A stretch of DNA of 64,000 bases from Diphasiastrum complanatum (GCA_029204225.1 MU832615.1:1-64000); one strand, 5' to 3'. Shown: positions 1 to 12,406, counted from the stretch's first letter. The notes: generated from the letters alone by a model not told the origin. A program made the numbers and translations.

Positions 1-192
1 AATACCAAAAACTTTAAATAGACAAGCAGTTTTTGTGAAAAATCTCTAAAAATCATAACTAAAATAAGCAATTTTTGTAAAATTTAATTATAAATTCAAA
101 AGATTTATAAGCACACTTTCTTGCTAAAACGTCTCAAAAGTTTCACTTTTCACAAACTAAGCCTTGCAACAAAGGAGAAATATGAGTAACGA

Positions 193-650
193 CCTATGCT
201 GAACATAGGTTGTATTCAGGTCCTGAGTAACAACCTATGCTCAACATAGGATGTCCTCATATGTTTTTCTTCAAATCACCTAATGACCTATGCTGAGCAT
301 AGGTTAGCAAGCAGCATGCGAAAACATCCTATGCTGAGCATAGGTGGGACTAGAGGACCCGAGTGACGACCTATGTTGAGCATAGGTGAGACAAGGTTAG
401 CAAGCAACATGCAAAGACATCCTATGCTGAGCATAGGTGGGACTAGAGGACCCGAGGACGACCTATGTCTAGGTGAGACAAGGACTAGAGAGGCAACCTA
501 TGCTCAGCATAGGTCATTAGGTGGTCTGAAGAAAAACATCACGAGGACATCCTATGCTGAGCATAGGTTGTTACTCAGGACCCAAACACAACCTATGCTC
601 AACGTAGGTTAGAGGAGAGGACTCGTGCGGCCACCTATGCTGAGCATAGG
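193..650. repeat. Tandem array of a 17-bp palindrome
   Basis: Eleven copies of CCTATGCTNAGCATAGG (8-bp inverted arms around one base) or close variants start at 193, 234, 287, 328, 370, 421, 462, 497, 551, 592 and 634. The copy at 462 is collapsed to about 12 bp. Spacing is regular, mostly 41-42 bp or 51-54 bp. A higher-order unit of about 93 bp is visible (328 and 370 repeat as 421 and 462), with shared linker words such as GGACTAGAGGACCCGAG. No coding content is evident. Short frames through it are translations of the repeat. Function is unknown; the array lies directly downstream of a broken transposase, so subterminal transposase-binding sites are possible. Confidence 0.9.
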
Positions 651-800
651 CCACCCAAGTGATTAGAAGCTGAACACTAGCTAAAACATGAATATTTAGT
701 AATGCAATACTTTAGTACTCATGCTAAACATAGAACAAAGTTAAAAAATATTAGAAATCTTACCGTCAAAAAATGTGTGAGCGGGAACGTATGCAAAATA

Positions 801-2273
801 CTATAGAAACCCATGACTTTGTCGCAAAAAAACAGTTTGGTTTTTATTTTCCCTAGCAGTGTTGTCAAGCTGCAAATAAATTATTTCTGGAAGGTTTTCA
901 CCAAATTCGCAAATGATCTTATGTACAATGGTGATCGTCAAATTTGGATCATTTCGAACATTGGGATACTTAAAAAAGACCTTGGACTCCAAAGTGTCAT
1001 TAAACACAAGTGCTCCAACGAGATGAACCTGAATAAAATCTGCCTCATTCAAGTTTTTGGGCACTCTGACAAAATGAGGCAACATGGTTTTCTTCTGATC
1101 CATGCCATCAATAACAAGGCCCAAATATTTTTGTGGACATTCCAAACATTTCTTTCGATGCTTGGCCAACTTTTGTCTTTCAACTATTTGTTGATTTCTA
1201 TGTACTTGAAGGGCTTTTGCAGCATCCACTGAAAATACAATGAACTTATTTAATAGAATAATGATATCATAATGATATTCAAAAATATTGCAACTTAAAT
1301 TTTTTCAAAACAGAAAGTTTAAAAATGAATGACAAATTTGATTAATATTTTCCTTTCTCATCATTGATCTTTTTAAGTTTTTTTGCAGACTTTCACAACT
1401 CGCAAGTGGAGCATACTGTCATTCGTGATTTTTTGAAAATCTTTACCAGTCCAAAGTCTCTTTTTCAAATTCTAAGAAAATATGAGTAACTCAAATAGGA
1501 AACATTTTTTTTGTTTTGACAAACTCTTTTACATCAAAAATATTTCTAATTTTGTAAAATTATCTGGCAAGTGAAAATATAAGAAATTAGACAATTTCTT
1601 TCCATGCACATCTATGAAATGTTTTAGCCAAACAATTGCATTTAAAGCATATGGAAAAACAGTTCGATCCTGTAAGAATCCACATAATGTTAGGTCTTTC
1701 TAAAGTCGTGCATGCATTCGTTGAAGCCATGAGTTTTTGATTGAGTGAACTGCTTTGTAAGCTTTGCGACAAATGTCCAAAGTATCTAAAAAAATACGAA
1801 TAAGAGTTATTGTCTGGCCTCACTGTTGCACACATATATTAATTTCTCTCATCCTTACTTCGTAAAAAGAAGTTTGATCTTAATTCTTTAATTTCTTTGA
1901 TACTCAATTTTTGTAAACAACAAGATGAGCAGCAAATAATATTCCGTAACTTTCGAATCTCAGATTTTGTAATCAACTGTTTTTTATGATTTCGTAAAAT
2001 AGGTGAAGATCTCAAGTCTCTCTTGTATTTTTCTTTTTGTTTGGAGTCTAAACTATAAACTTTTTGTTTCGAGTTTGATCTATAAATTGAACTTGTGACA
2101 CTAGTAGGTGCTTGAACTGGTTGAGAAGGTGTTGGAATTTCATGACTTGGAATTCTGGCTCCAACCAGTGAATCAACTTGTTCAAAAGAACAATATTCTA
2201 ATTGTGTAGAGTTTGTATCTGAAGATGAGGATGAGGTCGAAAGATTTGACCCAAGTTGAGTTACAGGTGTCAT
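801..2273 (-). pseudogene. Broken DUF7869-type transposase-like gene
   Basis: The minus strand carries, in order, a serine-rich acidic start (2273 to about 2000), a cysteine pair segment with CCSSCCLQKLS followed by an arginine-rich stretch ending DERN (about 1945-1840), then frame-shifted pieces, and a C-terminal block (1229-801). The last block holds IDGMDQKKTMLPH, NDPNLTI and QLDNTARENKN. This arrangement is known from a widespread family of transposon proteins annotated as DUF7869, whose D and N/E-rich motifs resemble a DDE-type catalytic core. The reading frame is broken at least twice between 1840 and 1230, so it is not functional. Family assignment rests on motif recall; the gene could belong to a sister family. 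Confidence 0.6.
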
Positions 2274-2280
2274 TTTTTGA

Positions 2281-2943
2281 AAAGTACTTGCATGAGAAAT
2301 TTCAGAAGATGAACGGGTAAAATGATGACGATGCCAAAGTCAACTATATCTATATTGAAAGAATGACTTGAATTAATGAAAAAACCATTATCTTCCACTC
2401 GTCATCAACAGAGAAAAGCTAATTTACAAGGTTTTTTTGTCAATATTAGACGCGGATTCTGAGGAAGATATGCCAGTTGACTCTGATGAAGAAGACGGGT
2501 CTTCCACTTCATCAGCTGAAAACGAGAGTGTTGAGAATATGTCAAGTTCTAAATTGAGAGGCATAAGTGAAAATTCCTTAGAAAATATACTTTAAAAAAG
2601 AGAATGTGTGAATATAATTTAAGCTGTTTTGTATTTAATGGGATTTCAAGTTTCAAAAATCATTTGTTCTCTTGAATTATTATTTCATTTGTAATTATGA
2701 TGATTTTATGAAGTTTGCAACAAAAAACTTGTAGTTCTTTATTCAAAATATACATTTTTTTGGCTTTTTCTAGAAACAAAATTTAGAGATTTATTAAAAA
2801 ATCCATGATTGGGGCCTAAAACTAGGACCATTATAAAACACCAAAAAAGATTACTCTTTTTCAGATCAAAGTCCCAAAACAAATGTCATCGTGTTTAAGA
2901 TGTAAGAAAAAGAGAGAGTGAGAAAAAGAGATGGAAAGAGAGA
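2281..2943. other. Non-coding stretch with a short acidic frame
   Basis: No recognised gene. A plus-strand frame from about 2434 to the stop at 2593-2595 encodes a short run rich in Asp, Glu and Ser (containing DADSEEDMPVDSDEEDGSS). It might be the mirror of the acidic start of the neighbouring transposase-like gene or a stray exon. The rest is AT-rich with a GA-rich run near 2909-2942. Confidence 0.4.
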
Positions 2944-4300
2944 TTACCTTACATCCAATAATAGAAAACCTCCATCCTCCACCATCCCGCGAACTTTGCT
3001 TCTGACATAGTGATACTTTAGTTCAATGTGCTTACTCCTAAAATGAAATCTAGGGTTGGTTGATAAGACAATGGCACTTTGATTATCACAAAACAATAAT
3101 GTCGAAGCATATTGATTCAGACTGATGTCTGAAAGTAAGTTTCTCACCCAAATTGCTTTCTTTGTAGCTTGTGAGCCTGCGATATACTTTGATTTTATAA
3201 AAGATAGAGCTATCGAAGATTGCTTGTGATTGTTCCAGGAAATTGGATCGTTGTTGAAGAAGAATGTAAATCCAAAAGTGGATTTACGAGTGTCTACATA
3301 TCCTACCCAACTTGCATATGTAAAACCAATGAATAAATTGAGTTTGTCATTATCGACTGTTCCATAACAAATGCAAAAGTCCATAGTAGCTCGAAGATAT
3401 CTCATGACTCTGATAAGATCCTTCCAATGTGTTACACCAGAGTTGGTCATATATTGACTTGGCGAGCTATGTCTGGTCTGGGATAGATCATTGCATACAT
3501 AAGAGATCCTATAATAGAATGGTAAGGATGCATTTGCTCCTTCTCTTGAATTTTTAAGGAACCCGTCCTTTGACAATTTGAGACCTGGTTCCATTGGTGA
3601 GAGAGCTAACTTGCAATTAATCAGATTATATCTCACTAACATATTGTAGATGTACCTCTATTGAGTAATGTAGATCAAATTTCAATTTCGATCTATGTGG
3701 ATTTGAATACCAAGGCAGAAATGAGCTTCACCCAAATCGGTCATGTCGAATTCAGAAGATAGCATTGTGAGATATGTTGTCTATACATCCATTTGATGTA
3801 TTTCCAAATCCTTTGTCGCAACAAATGATAATAAAAGTCGAATAGAAGAATGCTTAACTACTGGACTGAAAGTCTCAGTATAATCGACGTTGTATACCAA
3901 GAAAATCCTCTGGCGACAAGTCGGGCTTTTCTTCTGTCGATGCTTCCGTCTACTTTGTACTTGACTTTGAAAATCCATCTGCAATCAATTACGTTTTTAC
4001 TAACAGGTAATTTGACAATCGTCTATGTTTGGTTCTTGATAAGAGATGAATACTCTTTATCCATAGCTTCTTTCCAGAGATCAGAATTGAGCTGACTGAG
4101 TGCCTCTTCGACAGTCGTCGGCTCGTGAACAAGGTAGGCTACCGACTCATCAATATATCTGATAGGTGGTCTGCTAGTTCTAGATGATCTTTTGGAAAAT
4201 AGAGGAGGTTGATCATTTTCATCATACTGTAGTTGTTGAACTACAACATCATCATCTTCTGATTCGCCGTTCACTACAAAAAACGATGGCAAAAATTGCG
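2944..4300 (-). pseudogene. Copia family A pol remnant (copy A2)
   Basis: Minus-strand fragments give, from 4292 leftwards, the integrase-RT linker (RSSRTSRPPIRYIDES, EPTTVEEAL), the start of reverse transcriptase (ETFSPVVKHSSIRLL, HQMDV at about 3781), then directly the late RT (EFDMTDLGEAHF) and the RNase H domain to about 2944 (DTRKSTFGFTFF, CDNQSAIVLSTNPRFHFRSKHIE). Compared with copy A1 (32.6-35.8 kb), about 290 bp containing the YVDD active site are missing at about 3770. A one-base loss near 3899 and other shifts break the frame. Gag, protease and the integrase core are absent. The element is dead. Confidence 0.85.
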
Positions 4301-4304
4301 AAAA

Positions 4305-4932
4305 AAAAAATTTTACAATTTTTTTTGGTCAAAATTGCGGAAAGCTAAAACATTGAATTATCAAACTAATAATTTGTCGCGAAAAATTACAAAAATGCAT
4401 ACATTCTGAGACGAAACTGAATGCAATAAAAGATAGTATTGATTCAATATGAAAGCAAAACCGATGTAAATGAGTACAACAAGTTTGCGGATCGAAGCCG
4501 TGTACTCTAAGCTATTTCTGAACGACTAAATAAAAGTCTGAATTAAGCGCAACTACTGATAAGCATTAAGTGCAATAGCAATCTCTAATCAACTCTAAAG
4601 AACTAAGCTAGAATGCTCAAGAGTGTTCAAGATCGCAAACTTGAGAGAGAGTTAACTATTCAATACTTCATCTCTGAATTTGATCATTACATGTTGAGAT
4701 ATGAACAAAAAAAATTTTATATTAAACAATTAGGTCGTCAAATGCGGCTGCCAGTTGGCTGGAGTCTGCTGGCATTCATCCAGTTCTTCTTAGAAGTTGC
4801 TTGCTGATAAGCGGTGAAATTTGGTCATTCACTCTACAAAAATAAGTCACGCTCGATTTTGCGTGCTAAAAAAACGGCTAACACTTTGGCGACTTCCACT
4901 GGGGATGTGGTCCCCACATAATGAACCCAACA
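4305..4932 (-). mobile_element. LTR of copia family A (copy A2)
   Basis: This region is the reverse complement of the 3' LTR of copy A1 (35768-36704), for example the stretches around ATACATTCTGAGACGAA (about 4400), the AAGTGCAATAGCAATCTC block (about 4567) and the AATTAGGTCGTCAA block (4728). The right edge, CCAACA at 4927-4932, fits an LTR start of TGTTGG on the minus strand. The U5 end next to 4300 is truncated and joins straight to pol, so the primer-binding site, gag and protease are lost. The 4740-4900 part diverges from A1. Confidence 0.7.
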
Positions 4933-5999
4933 AAATTCTATTTATAAGGATCTATGCAAGCTCAGTACACTCTATTGTGTTATGCTAATTTGCTCAATGT
5001 GAACTTCATGGTAATGTAATTTGGAAATACTAGTTTATAATTTTCTCATCCATTGGGCATGGAGTCTGGTTCTCAACAACAATATCCAAGGCCATTGACT
5101 AAGCCCTAGAATCAAATAGTAATGGATCTTCATGGTACCTGCATTACATCCATCTCGTGTACCTAGATTGGCTTATGCTCCCACTTTCAGCAGATTTTCT
5201 ATATGCCCATTTCAGATCCATGCATGTCAGGGATATGTTAATGCAATCTCTTTATAAGGCAGTGAATAATGGATGCAGTTCATTTCGATAAGTGTCTAGA
5301 GATGTCGTCAGAAAGTGCCAATGAATGTATCATCTTTGCTCATGCATTTTTCAAAAGGTCCTCAAAGGTTTATATATTCACTCTTATAGATGTGGGTTTG
5401 ATATCATGCAGTTTTCACAAGAATTTTTCAATGCAGTGAAAAATGTAGTGAAGTTTCAAAAAGTTTTCCAATCTTAATTTTCTTCTATCTAGACCCAATG
5501 TCACCACAACCATGCAGCCCTTTCTTTCTCAAGTGATAATTCTTCCCAAACAGTCATAATTAGGACAAAGATTTCAAAACAAAACAAATATTTTTTTGTG
5601 TCCTCATTTTTCCTCTCTGATACACCCTATGCTCCTAAATCATGCACTCATGCCCCTCAATTCAGAATAAGATTGATGCCCATTTTTCTTTCCACAAAAT
5701 GTAGAATGCATGGTATGAATGCAATCATTCAATCTTGCAGCAAATGTTTCAAAACATTCTGTGTCTAAAATGATGCATGTGATATGTGTGTATAGAAGGT
5801 TCATCACATGTCTTCTCATCATCGAGGGTATCATCACTAAACCATAATTTTTACTTTTATTTTTTTAATAAAGAAATGTCAGAACACTAAACCATAAAGT
5901 CTACAACTATAACCGAAAGATCAACAAAAAAAATCAACTAAAAACTATTCTACTAACCCTCACCCCCTAAGGACAAGGGTGGATTTTCATAACCTTATA
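4933..5999. other. Stretch without recognisable genes
   Basis: No supported coding sequence, RNA gene or clear repeat. It is AT-rich with only short chance frames on both strands. Confidence 0.5.
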
Positions 6000-8330
6000 A
6001 ATCATCCAACATCAATCTTATTATCTAGATATTTACCATGTGTTTCAGCCCTAATAGATGAGCAAGTTTCTTCCCTCCTATCTATTTCAGATATGCAAAA
6101 AATTTCATAGGTGGACAAAAGGTGTGGATCCCATCCCAAAACTACTTGTTGATATGTATCTTGATGGTTGTCTTGATCATCCAAACTCAAAGGTTGGGGT
6201 AGAAAAATCTCGTCGGTCATGTTGAACATTTCTCCTATATCATAGGGCTCATCATCTTCCTCTAAGGTCGTATCCAAAACAGGAGATACAAAATCATTTG
6301 CGTCATCCCTAGTACTCATCTAAAAAACCATGTTTCTCATTTTAGAATGATATTATAATTCAGTAACTTCCACACACTCAAATCCTTCCTCATCGGTATC
6401 AGAGTCAGCATCATAATTTACCATTCTCTCGTCCCATTTGAATGTCTCAGATAGCACCCCCTTGGTCTCTTCATCTATATGACCTCGGATCAGGGGGTAT
6501 AGGTTCTTATATTCCAACAATAGTCATCGATGATGATCCGTTTCTAGATTCAGTGTCCTTGGAGTCTACCAGTCACTTACTTGCTCCCTCACATTCTTCA
6601 TCAAAGGTGTCTGTCCGTACCCTATATTGGGTTACCCTCAGCCCTTTTTCCTCTATGAGTGTTTCTGCCAAGTTTATTGGGGGTTTCTCTCCTTCCATTC
6701 TAATCACATCACCTTGAGAGATAATGCTACGATCTATTGGGATTGACTCAAATTTTGTCTAGACTCAAGTACATTTTCATTTATGATATCATGGCTTATC
6801 GGCTCGTGTATTTGATTTTTGGTTTTCAAATCATTCTTCTGTGAAAAACATTCATTCTTTGAATGGTCACACTTCCTGCAATATCTACAAAATATTTTTG
6901 GCTATGTAGGTTTACTGCCTCCTGCAAAAGTAGGAGTATTAACTGGTGGAGTCTTCAAACTAGAGAAATTTTTGCATCGTATTGGCACTTCTTTGGCCAT
7001 AGTAGCATCAAGTTCTCTCAATGGTTGTGGTGCGAAATTTGATACTCGTGTATCTGATTCTCGATCATTCTAAACGTTGACTTCTATGAGGAATCAAGGT
7101 CTCGATTGTCCTTGCAGTATTTCTAGACCCATCTGTGTCGATATACGCTCATTCTATATTGTTGGCTCTAGTCACAGCCTTCTTAAAAGAAAAAAATCCA
7201 TATTGGTGTACAACCAACTATACCTCACTTCGCAATCCTCTTAGAAAACAATCAAGTACTAGTTTTGAGGGTAATTTCATTGAAAGGATTAGGTTCGGCT
7301 GGCGCACTAACTCTCTCAGTCGTCTAGTGTATTGATGTACATCTTCAGTAGAATCTTGCTGTATTGTAGATAGTGCAAACATCATACTATCTACATTGTA
7401 GTTGACTTTGAATTCTTTTAAAAATTCCTTATGGAACTCTTCAAGTGTAGTGATAGAGGACTTAGAGAGACTATTGTACCATCTCCTGGCTGTTCCTACC
7501 AAGGTAGTAGCAAACAACATGAGTCTATGTGCAGGGTTAAAAACTCTATTGATAGACATAAGCATATCAAAATCACCAATGTGATTGTGTACATCCTCAT
7601 CACCTGTGCCATGGAATAGGGGTAGTGATTCTCGTATTTTTGGTATTGCCTCGGTGTCATCGGGAACAACTATTGGCTCAGTGATTTTTCTCACCCTAGG
7701 TGTAGCAAGTCCAAGAATAGATAACTGGATCATTTCAAAAGAGATTGTCATCTTCTTTTAGAACTATGTTTTTCATATCAGATACTATCTCTTCAAGTTT
7801 TTCATCCACCACAATCTCATCATAGAATATCACAATTTCATTCTCGGATAATAAACTATTAGCCCTTTCAATCAACTGATCAAGACCCACTTTGGGCTCC
7901 TCTTTTGTCATAAATTCCTCAAAATTAGATTGCAAATTCTCATCCATACATTGTTTAGAAGATACTTGTATCGATACTTCTGGCCTAATGTCATTCAAAA
8001 TAGGATCAAAAGAGATCACTCTTTCCATGATGGAATATGACTCACTATCAAGTGGCTCAAATTTACTCAACAAGAGTGCTATGGTTAGTAGGAAATTTGA
8101 CAAGACTCCTACTAGGTCCTCAATGGAAGTTGACTTAATTGATGGACCAAGTATATGCAATGAAGATTTTATAGGTCCTGTAGACTCATCCACTTCTATC
8201 TCTGATGGAGCATCCTCAAGCGATAGATCTTGTGTACTTCTTTCTATCATAGGTGTTGACTTTTACTGCTGCATTTTTACTCATGTTGTTGCACAGTCTA
8301 CATATTTACATGTAAAATAAGACAGACGAA
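6000..8330 (-). pseudogene. Gypsy-like gag remnant
   Basis: Read leftwards from 8250, the minus strand has an acidic N-terminal segment to about 7735. A frameshift leads into a retrotransposon gag domain (7751-7218) with the family pattern of ARRWYNSLSKSSITTLEEF, then FLKEFKV and a C-terminal LVLDCFLRGL. Near 6880-6900 a zinc-knuckle-like CRYCRKCDHSKNEC (CX2CX4HX4C) follows, then a degenerate acidic segment ending in an open frame at 6319-6002 (EEDDEPYDIGEMF). No protease, RT or integrase was recognised beyond. The order gag then zinc knuckle fits a Ty3/gypsy-type element; several stops and shifts show decay. Confidence 0.65.
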
Positions 8331-9229
8331 TAAAACACAATTGTCTGTATAAATACAAGTAAAATTCCACTGGCAAAAAAGACAACACTGTGTTTTTACA
8401 CGTGATTTGTGATAGGCGAAAAAGGCGACATTGCCCTACAAATGCCAAAGGTGCCCTAATGGAAAAGCGAAGGTAGTCTGTAAATCAAATTTTAAGGCAT
8501 TTCTCAGAGTGTCGCATTTTTTTGCATCTTCACCAACGTTCATTTCAGCGAAGGCTGACGTCGCAGCCTTCTCATGCTCACCCCATGCAACTGTGCAAAC
8601 ATATTTGACAACGATAGCAGCCACCCACGATCTCCCACAAAAAACACATCCACTTTGTACTTTCTTCATCTACACACCTGTAAAATTATGTATATATTGA
8701 ATACCATTTTGCATATTCGGCATAATCTGATTATAGCTCTATTTGGTCTACATTCAGATTTGTGTCAATATTGTTATGTTTTTTCTACATTCTGTCTAAC
8801 TCTCTTATTGCTCAATCTGGTAGTCTGTTCTTAGTGAATTATTATTAGTCTAGTTGTTCGTGACTAATATTTAGTCTTGTCTTTCGTGACTAATTTGCAA
8901 CTGATTATCAGTCGAGCTCAGTCTAGCTCTTTTTGAATAATTTGCGACTAATAATTTGTCTAGCTGTTCGCGACAAATTATCTTTCTGATGTTTTGTTGC
9001 TTAATGTTTGGCTAGGTAATCAAATCAAACGTGATTTTAATCACTAACATTCTCTTCGTGTCTGATAGGCGTAGTCATGCTTAGGAAAAGAGTAAGATAA
9101 CTCATTTCACTGCGCACGAACACTTTTCGGTCGAGTTTGTTTCTTGTTCGATTTGCGAGTTCGCTTCTTTTGTGTTCGTTTCTTTTTTAGTTATTTTTGT
9201 TTCTCACACTCACACACCCTCTTTCTCCA
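8331..9229 (+). mobile_element. LTR fragment related to copia family A
   Basis: The 3' part (about 8840-9229) matches the end of the family A LTR at 36430-36704, sharing CTGATAGGCGTAGTCATGC, CTGCGCACGA and a terminal CACACACC...TTTCTCCAAC. It contains short direct repeats of the type TTCGTGACTAAT between 8840 and 8980. The 8400-8600 part is rich in GCGAAAAAGGCGAC-like words that resemble the family B LTR instead, so two LTR pieces may be fused. The left limit is not clear and no internal coding region adjoins it. Confidence 0.55.
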
Positions 9230-9419
9230 ACATTGACAAGTTGTCTTTGAATCCTCTCACAGCTTCAAGCTTGGCAAGCCTCAGTATGCTAGAAATTGTG
9301 CACCAGTGCTTTACTTTCTGTCTCCAACCCGCCGTAAACTCCGAACTCTCAGAAGACTACTCTTCTCGCAAAGCTCTCTTCAACGGCGACACTGTACTGT
9401 TGTGTACACTCCCTGTATG

Positions 9420-9431
9420 GCTCTGATACCA
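9420..9431 (-). other. Primer-binding site (initiator Met tRNA type)
   Basis: On the minus strand this reads TGGTATCAGAGC, the standard plant LTR-retrotransposon primer-binding site complementary to initiator methionine tRNA. It implies that a minus-strand LTR lies to the right and internal sequence to the left. The internal sequence is only about 190 bp before it meets the LTR ending at 9229. Confidence 0.7.
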
Positions 9432-9770
9432 ACTTAGAATTTTCTTCGAATAGGAACATAGATCATGCTACACAGTAACACAGACATAAAAACACTCTCC
9501 ACAGCAAACTCACATAGCAACTATCTTTCTCAAAACAAAAATACACTGTACATCATTAGAGAAAATATGGGCACAAAGAGGGCCCTATAAGAAATGCCAT
9601 GTAGGAGAGAGAAAAATGACTATAAAGTAATTATAATATCATTTTCTAACTTCTTTACGCATCTGTCCGCACTACTTTCCATGTAAATGAATGCACCTTA
9701 GTTTAGTCACATCAAACTTCACTAGTGTTTAACCATAGTTAAAATATAATTTTTCAAAATGCTGAAATAT
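9432..9770 (-). mobile_element. Possible LTR next to a primer-binding site
   Basis: The primer-binding site at 9420-9431 requires an LTR beginning about here. The right limit is guessed from the purine-rich minus-strand run TTGGGAGGGA (9771-9780), which could be a polypurine tract of a neighbouring copy. Canonical TG/CA ends are not visible, so the boundaries are weak. Confidence 0.3.
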
Positions 9771-10097
9771 TCCCTCCCAATAGTTGGGAACACTCAAAAA
9801 TTTGAATTATGAGTGACATTCCTGAAAAAAGCCTACGCCATCTCTATCTCCAAGGTCAAAAACAAGTGTTTAGCGCCATCTTTATCTCCAGCAAAGTCGT
9901 TAGCACCATCTCCAGCTTTGTTATTGTCATTATGTTGTTTATTACTATACTACTGTACTGATGACAAAGCTTTATCATCTTCATGTGGATCTGTCACCAG
10001 AATATGCTCCACTCAGGACGAGAAATTCAAAGCAACCCAAATTGTCAACTCTTGATATGGTCCGATACAGGGAGGAAAAGCTAAAACATGTAGATTC
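9771..10097. other. Stretch without recognisable genes
   Basis: No supported gene. A short imperfect repeat of the word TAGCGCCATCT / TAGCACCATCT occurs at 9870-9915. Confidence 0.4.
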
Positions 10098-12240
10098 ATG
10101 AACATTATATCCTATTATCCATGTTCATTGCAACCTCTAGATTTTCATTCGATGAGTCAATTAATAATCTATTTGTGTCATGGTAAAAATGGCCTTTTGG
10201 GTTATTGTGAGAATTTGATGCTCTATGGGAATGCACATTCAATGCAAAGAACACATTATTTGGAAGAGGAATCAAGGAAAATATCAAAGGAGTGCGAAGA
10301 AAAATCTACAAAGATGAAAACTTGTTTGGATGAAAATGAGATGCTCAAGGAGGAGATCCAAAGGTTGAAATCTTCTTTGCATCATTATACAACTAGTAAT
10401 GATGAGATAAAAATTGCATTTTAATCCATGCGTATCTCATATTTGTCTCTTGTTAAAGATATGGATGTGCTCAACAGAAAGGTCTTAAGCAACAAGTGGA
10501 AAAGACTGGTAAACAAGGATATATGTGATCTATCATCCAGAGGAGGTCATAGAAAAAGACGAATTCATGCATTCAAGTAAGTTATAGCTTATTTGGTATT
10601 GAATATTGCTTGAACTTTTTGATTCATTCATAATTAGTAATTTTGTTGTTTATTCATTTCAATTTTCTGTTGATTTGCTTATTATATACTGCTATGAATA
10701 ATATGAATGTCTTAATTTCTACTGACATTTTCATGAACATTATGTTTGCAATGCAGATCAGCATTGGTTGTTGTAGACCATGGCCGATGAGATTTCAGTT
10801 GGAAACTCACTAGGCTCTATCTTGACTTCTAAATGTATGAAATCAATGTTAAATAATAACAAAATGAAAAAGATTAAGGCTTCAGTTACTAATAGCATTA
10901 TGGATGAAGTTGGAAAAATATTAGACACTACATTGCTTCAGGGGGCATGTGACTTTTCTAGCATCAGTAGAGAAGCATATGCAACAATGTTTAAGATGAT
11001 AAAGGAGGCATTTGCACAGGTAAATATTAAAAAGTTTTTAATCCCACGACCATTTCATCTTTAAAAAAAAAAAAACATGTTAAACCATGGTATGCAGACA
11101 ATAGTTGGTAATCCATCTCATATCAATGAAGTGTATTGCTCGAAAGGATAAAGTCTAGCTTATAACAATTCCAACAATTTATTTCTTGGCATTAATCAGT
11201 TATTAACATTCATCATAAATTTTTACGATATTACAAATGAGAACGTCAATAACAAGTGGATAGTTGTTCTCAAGTTAGATGAGTCTGAAATTATAAAAGG
11301 ACAAAAAATGAAAAGAGTCAGTCTCACGATCATGAATGGAGCACTTTCAAATCCAGAAAACTCAGAAGGCCTCAATTTCAGTGTTCAATCAGAAAATGAT
11401 ATGACAAGGAGTACAGGAATATCAAGAGATCGAGAAGATCCTAATTGGAAACCTATACTACCGATTCCTCTATGAAATATTCATATCTGTACATTGCATG
11501 CGGAGATGCGTATTATAGAAAAAATAATATATCTTCACATCTTGTTTGCATGGAATTCCGAGCCAGAGGCCTCTGCAAATGAAGCTATTTCCAGATTAGA
11601 GGATGTGTTGTCCAAAGCAGGCTTACATAAAGGCCACGTTAAAATAAAAAAAGATGACAAATAGTCCATGCAAGTCGCGCATTGGAGGATCTAAAGCTCG
11701 AAGATTTTTATCAAATTATTTTGGCAAACAATAAAAGGTTCAATACATGGTTTGGAAAGAAATTATTGCAGCAACTCAAGATTTCAAAGAAGAAGGTTCT
11801 ACTCGTATACACAAAGTAGAAATTTGGAAAAAGTTAGACAACATGGTGAAATACTTGAGAAAAGATAAATTTTCAAATACTGATATACAAATGATACTAA
11901 AAACAACCAATGAATTTGTGGATGTAGTTCAAAGTGCATGGGGTGTTGATCATATAACACGTTATATGGTAAGATTTTGAATTTACACTACGATAGACAA
12001 ATATGTGCAATTAAACTAGATACTTTTGGTACTGATTTAGATTATGTTTTTATGACATGCAGCACATATTACGACATCATTCGACATTCTTTGCAAGAAA
12101 TAGTGGAAGTCTTAGCATGTGGTTATCGCAAGGAATGGAAAAATCTCATTGGCAAGCAAGAGCGGCATTTCATAAAAGTACACAACATGGCGGGACTAGC
12201 ACAAAAATAGCTATATACTGCAACTTTTCCTATGGTTTTA
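10098..12240 (+). pseudogene. Unfamiliar intron-containing gene, transposon-like, broken
   Basis: Coding-looking blocks run along the plus strand. 10250-10577 encodes a likely coiled coil (YLEEESRKISKECEEKS, LDENEMLKEEIQRLKSSL) and ends at a GTAAGT donor. A possible acceptor TGCAG lies at 10751-10755. 10780-11020 (ISVGNSLGSILTSKCM) ends at a CAG/GTAAAT donor. 11100-11680 has NKWIVVLKLDES, NIHICTLHAEMRIIEK, NEAISRLEDVLSKAGLH. 11747-11950 has VEIWKKLDNMVKYL. 12057-12210 has HILRHHSTFF and GSLSMWLSQGMEKSH. Internal stops and shifts occur. I do not recognise a characterised family; the last block vaguely recalls uncharacterised transposon proteins. It converges on the minus-strand gene at 12.4-13.4 kb. 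Confidence 0.5.
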
Positions 12241-12406
12241 CAAAAGAATCCAAATTCGTCATAATACACAATCGACGGATTATAAAAAATTTCAAAAAGC
12301 ATGCAAATTTATACAAGCTAGTAGGTTATAGACACACAATAAAATTTTGTATATTAAATAAAAATATTTACAAAGTACAATTCAGCAGTATCTAATCTAC
12401 TTCTGA

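Noticed and set aside
373-612. A 79-codon frame with repeated MLSIGG(E)TR-like words
   Set aside because: It simply follows the tandem palindromes; there is no independent sign of coding.
193-650. CRISPR array
   Set aside because: The repeated unit is a 17-bp dyad with variable linkers that are themselves repetitive, and the organism is a plant.
813-1232. A 139-codon plus-strand frame
   Set aside because: It mirrors the transposase-like minus-strand frame, whose motifs (QLDNTARENKN, IDGMDQ) are convincing.
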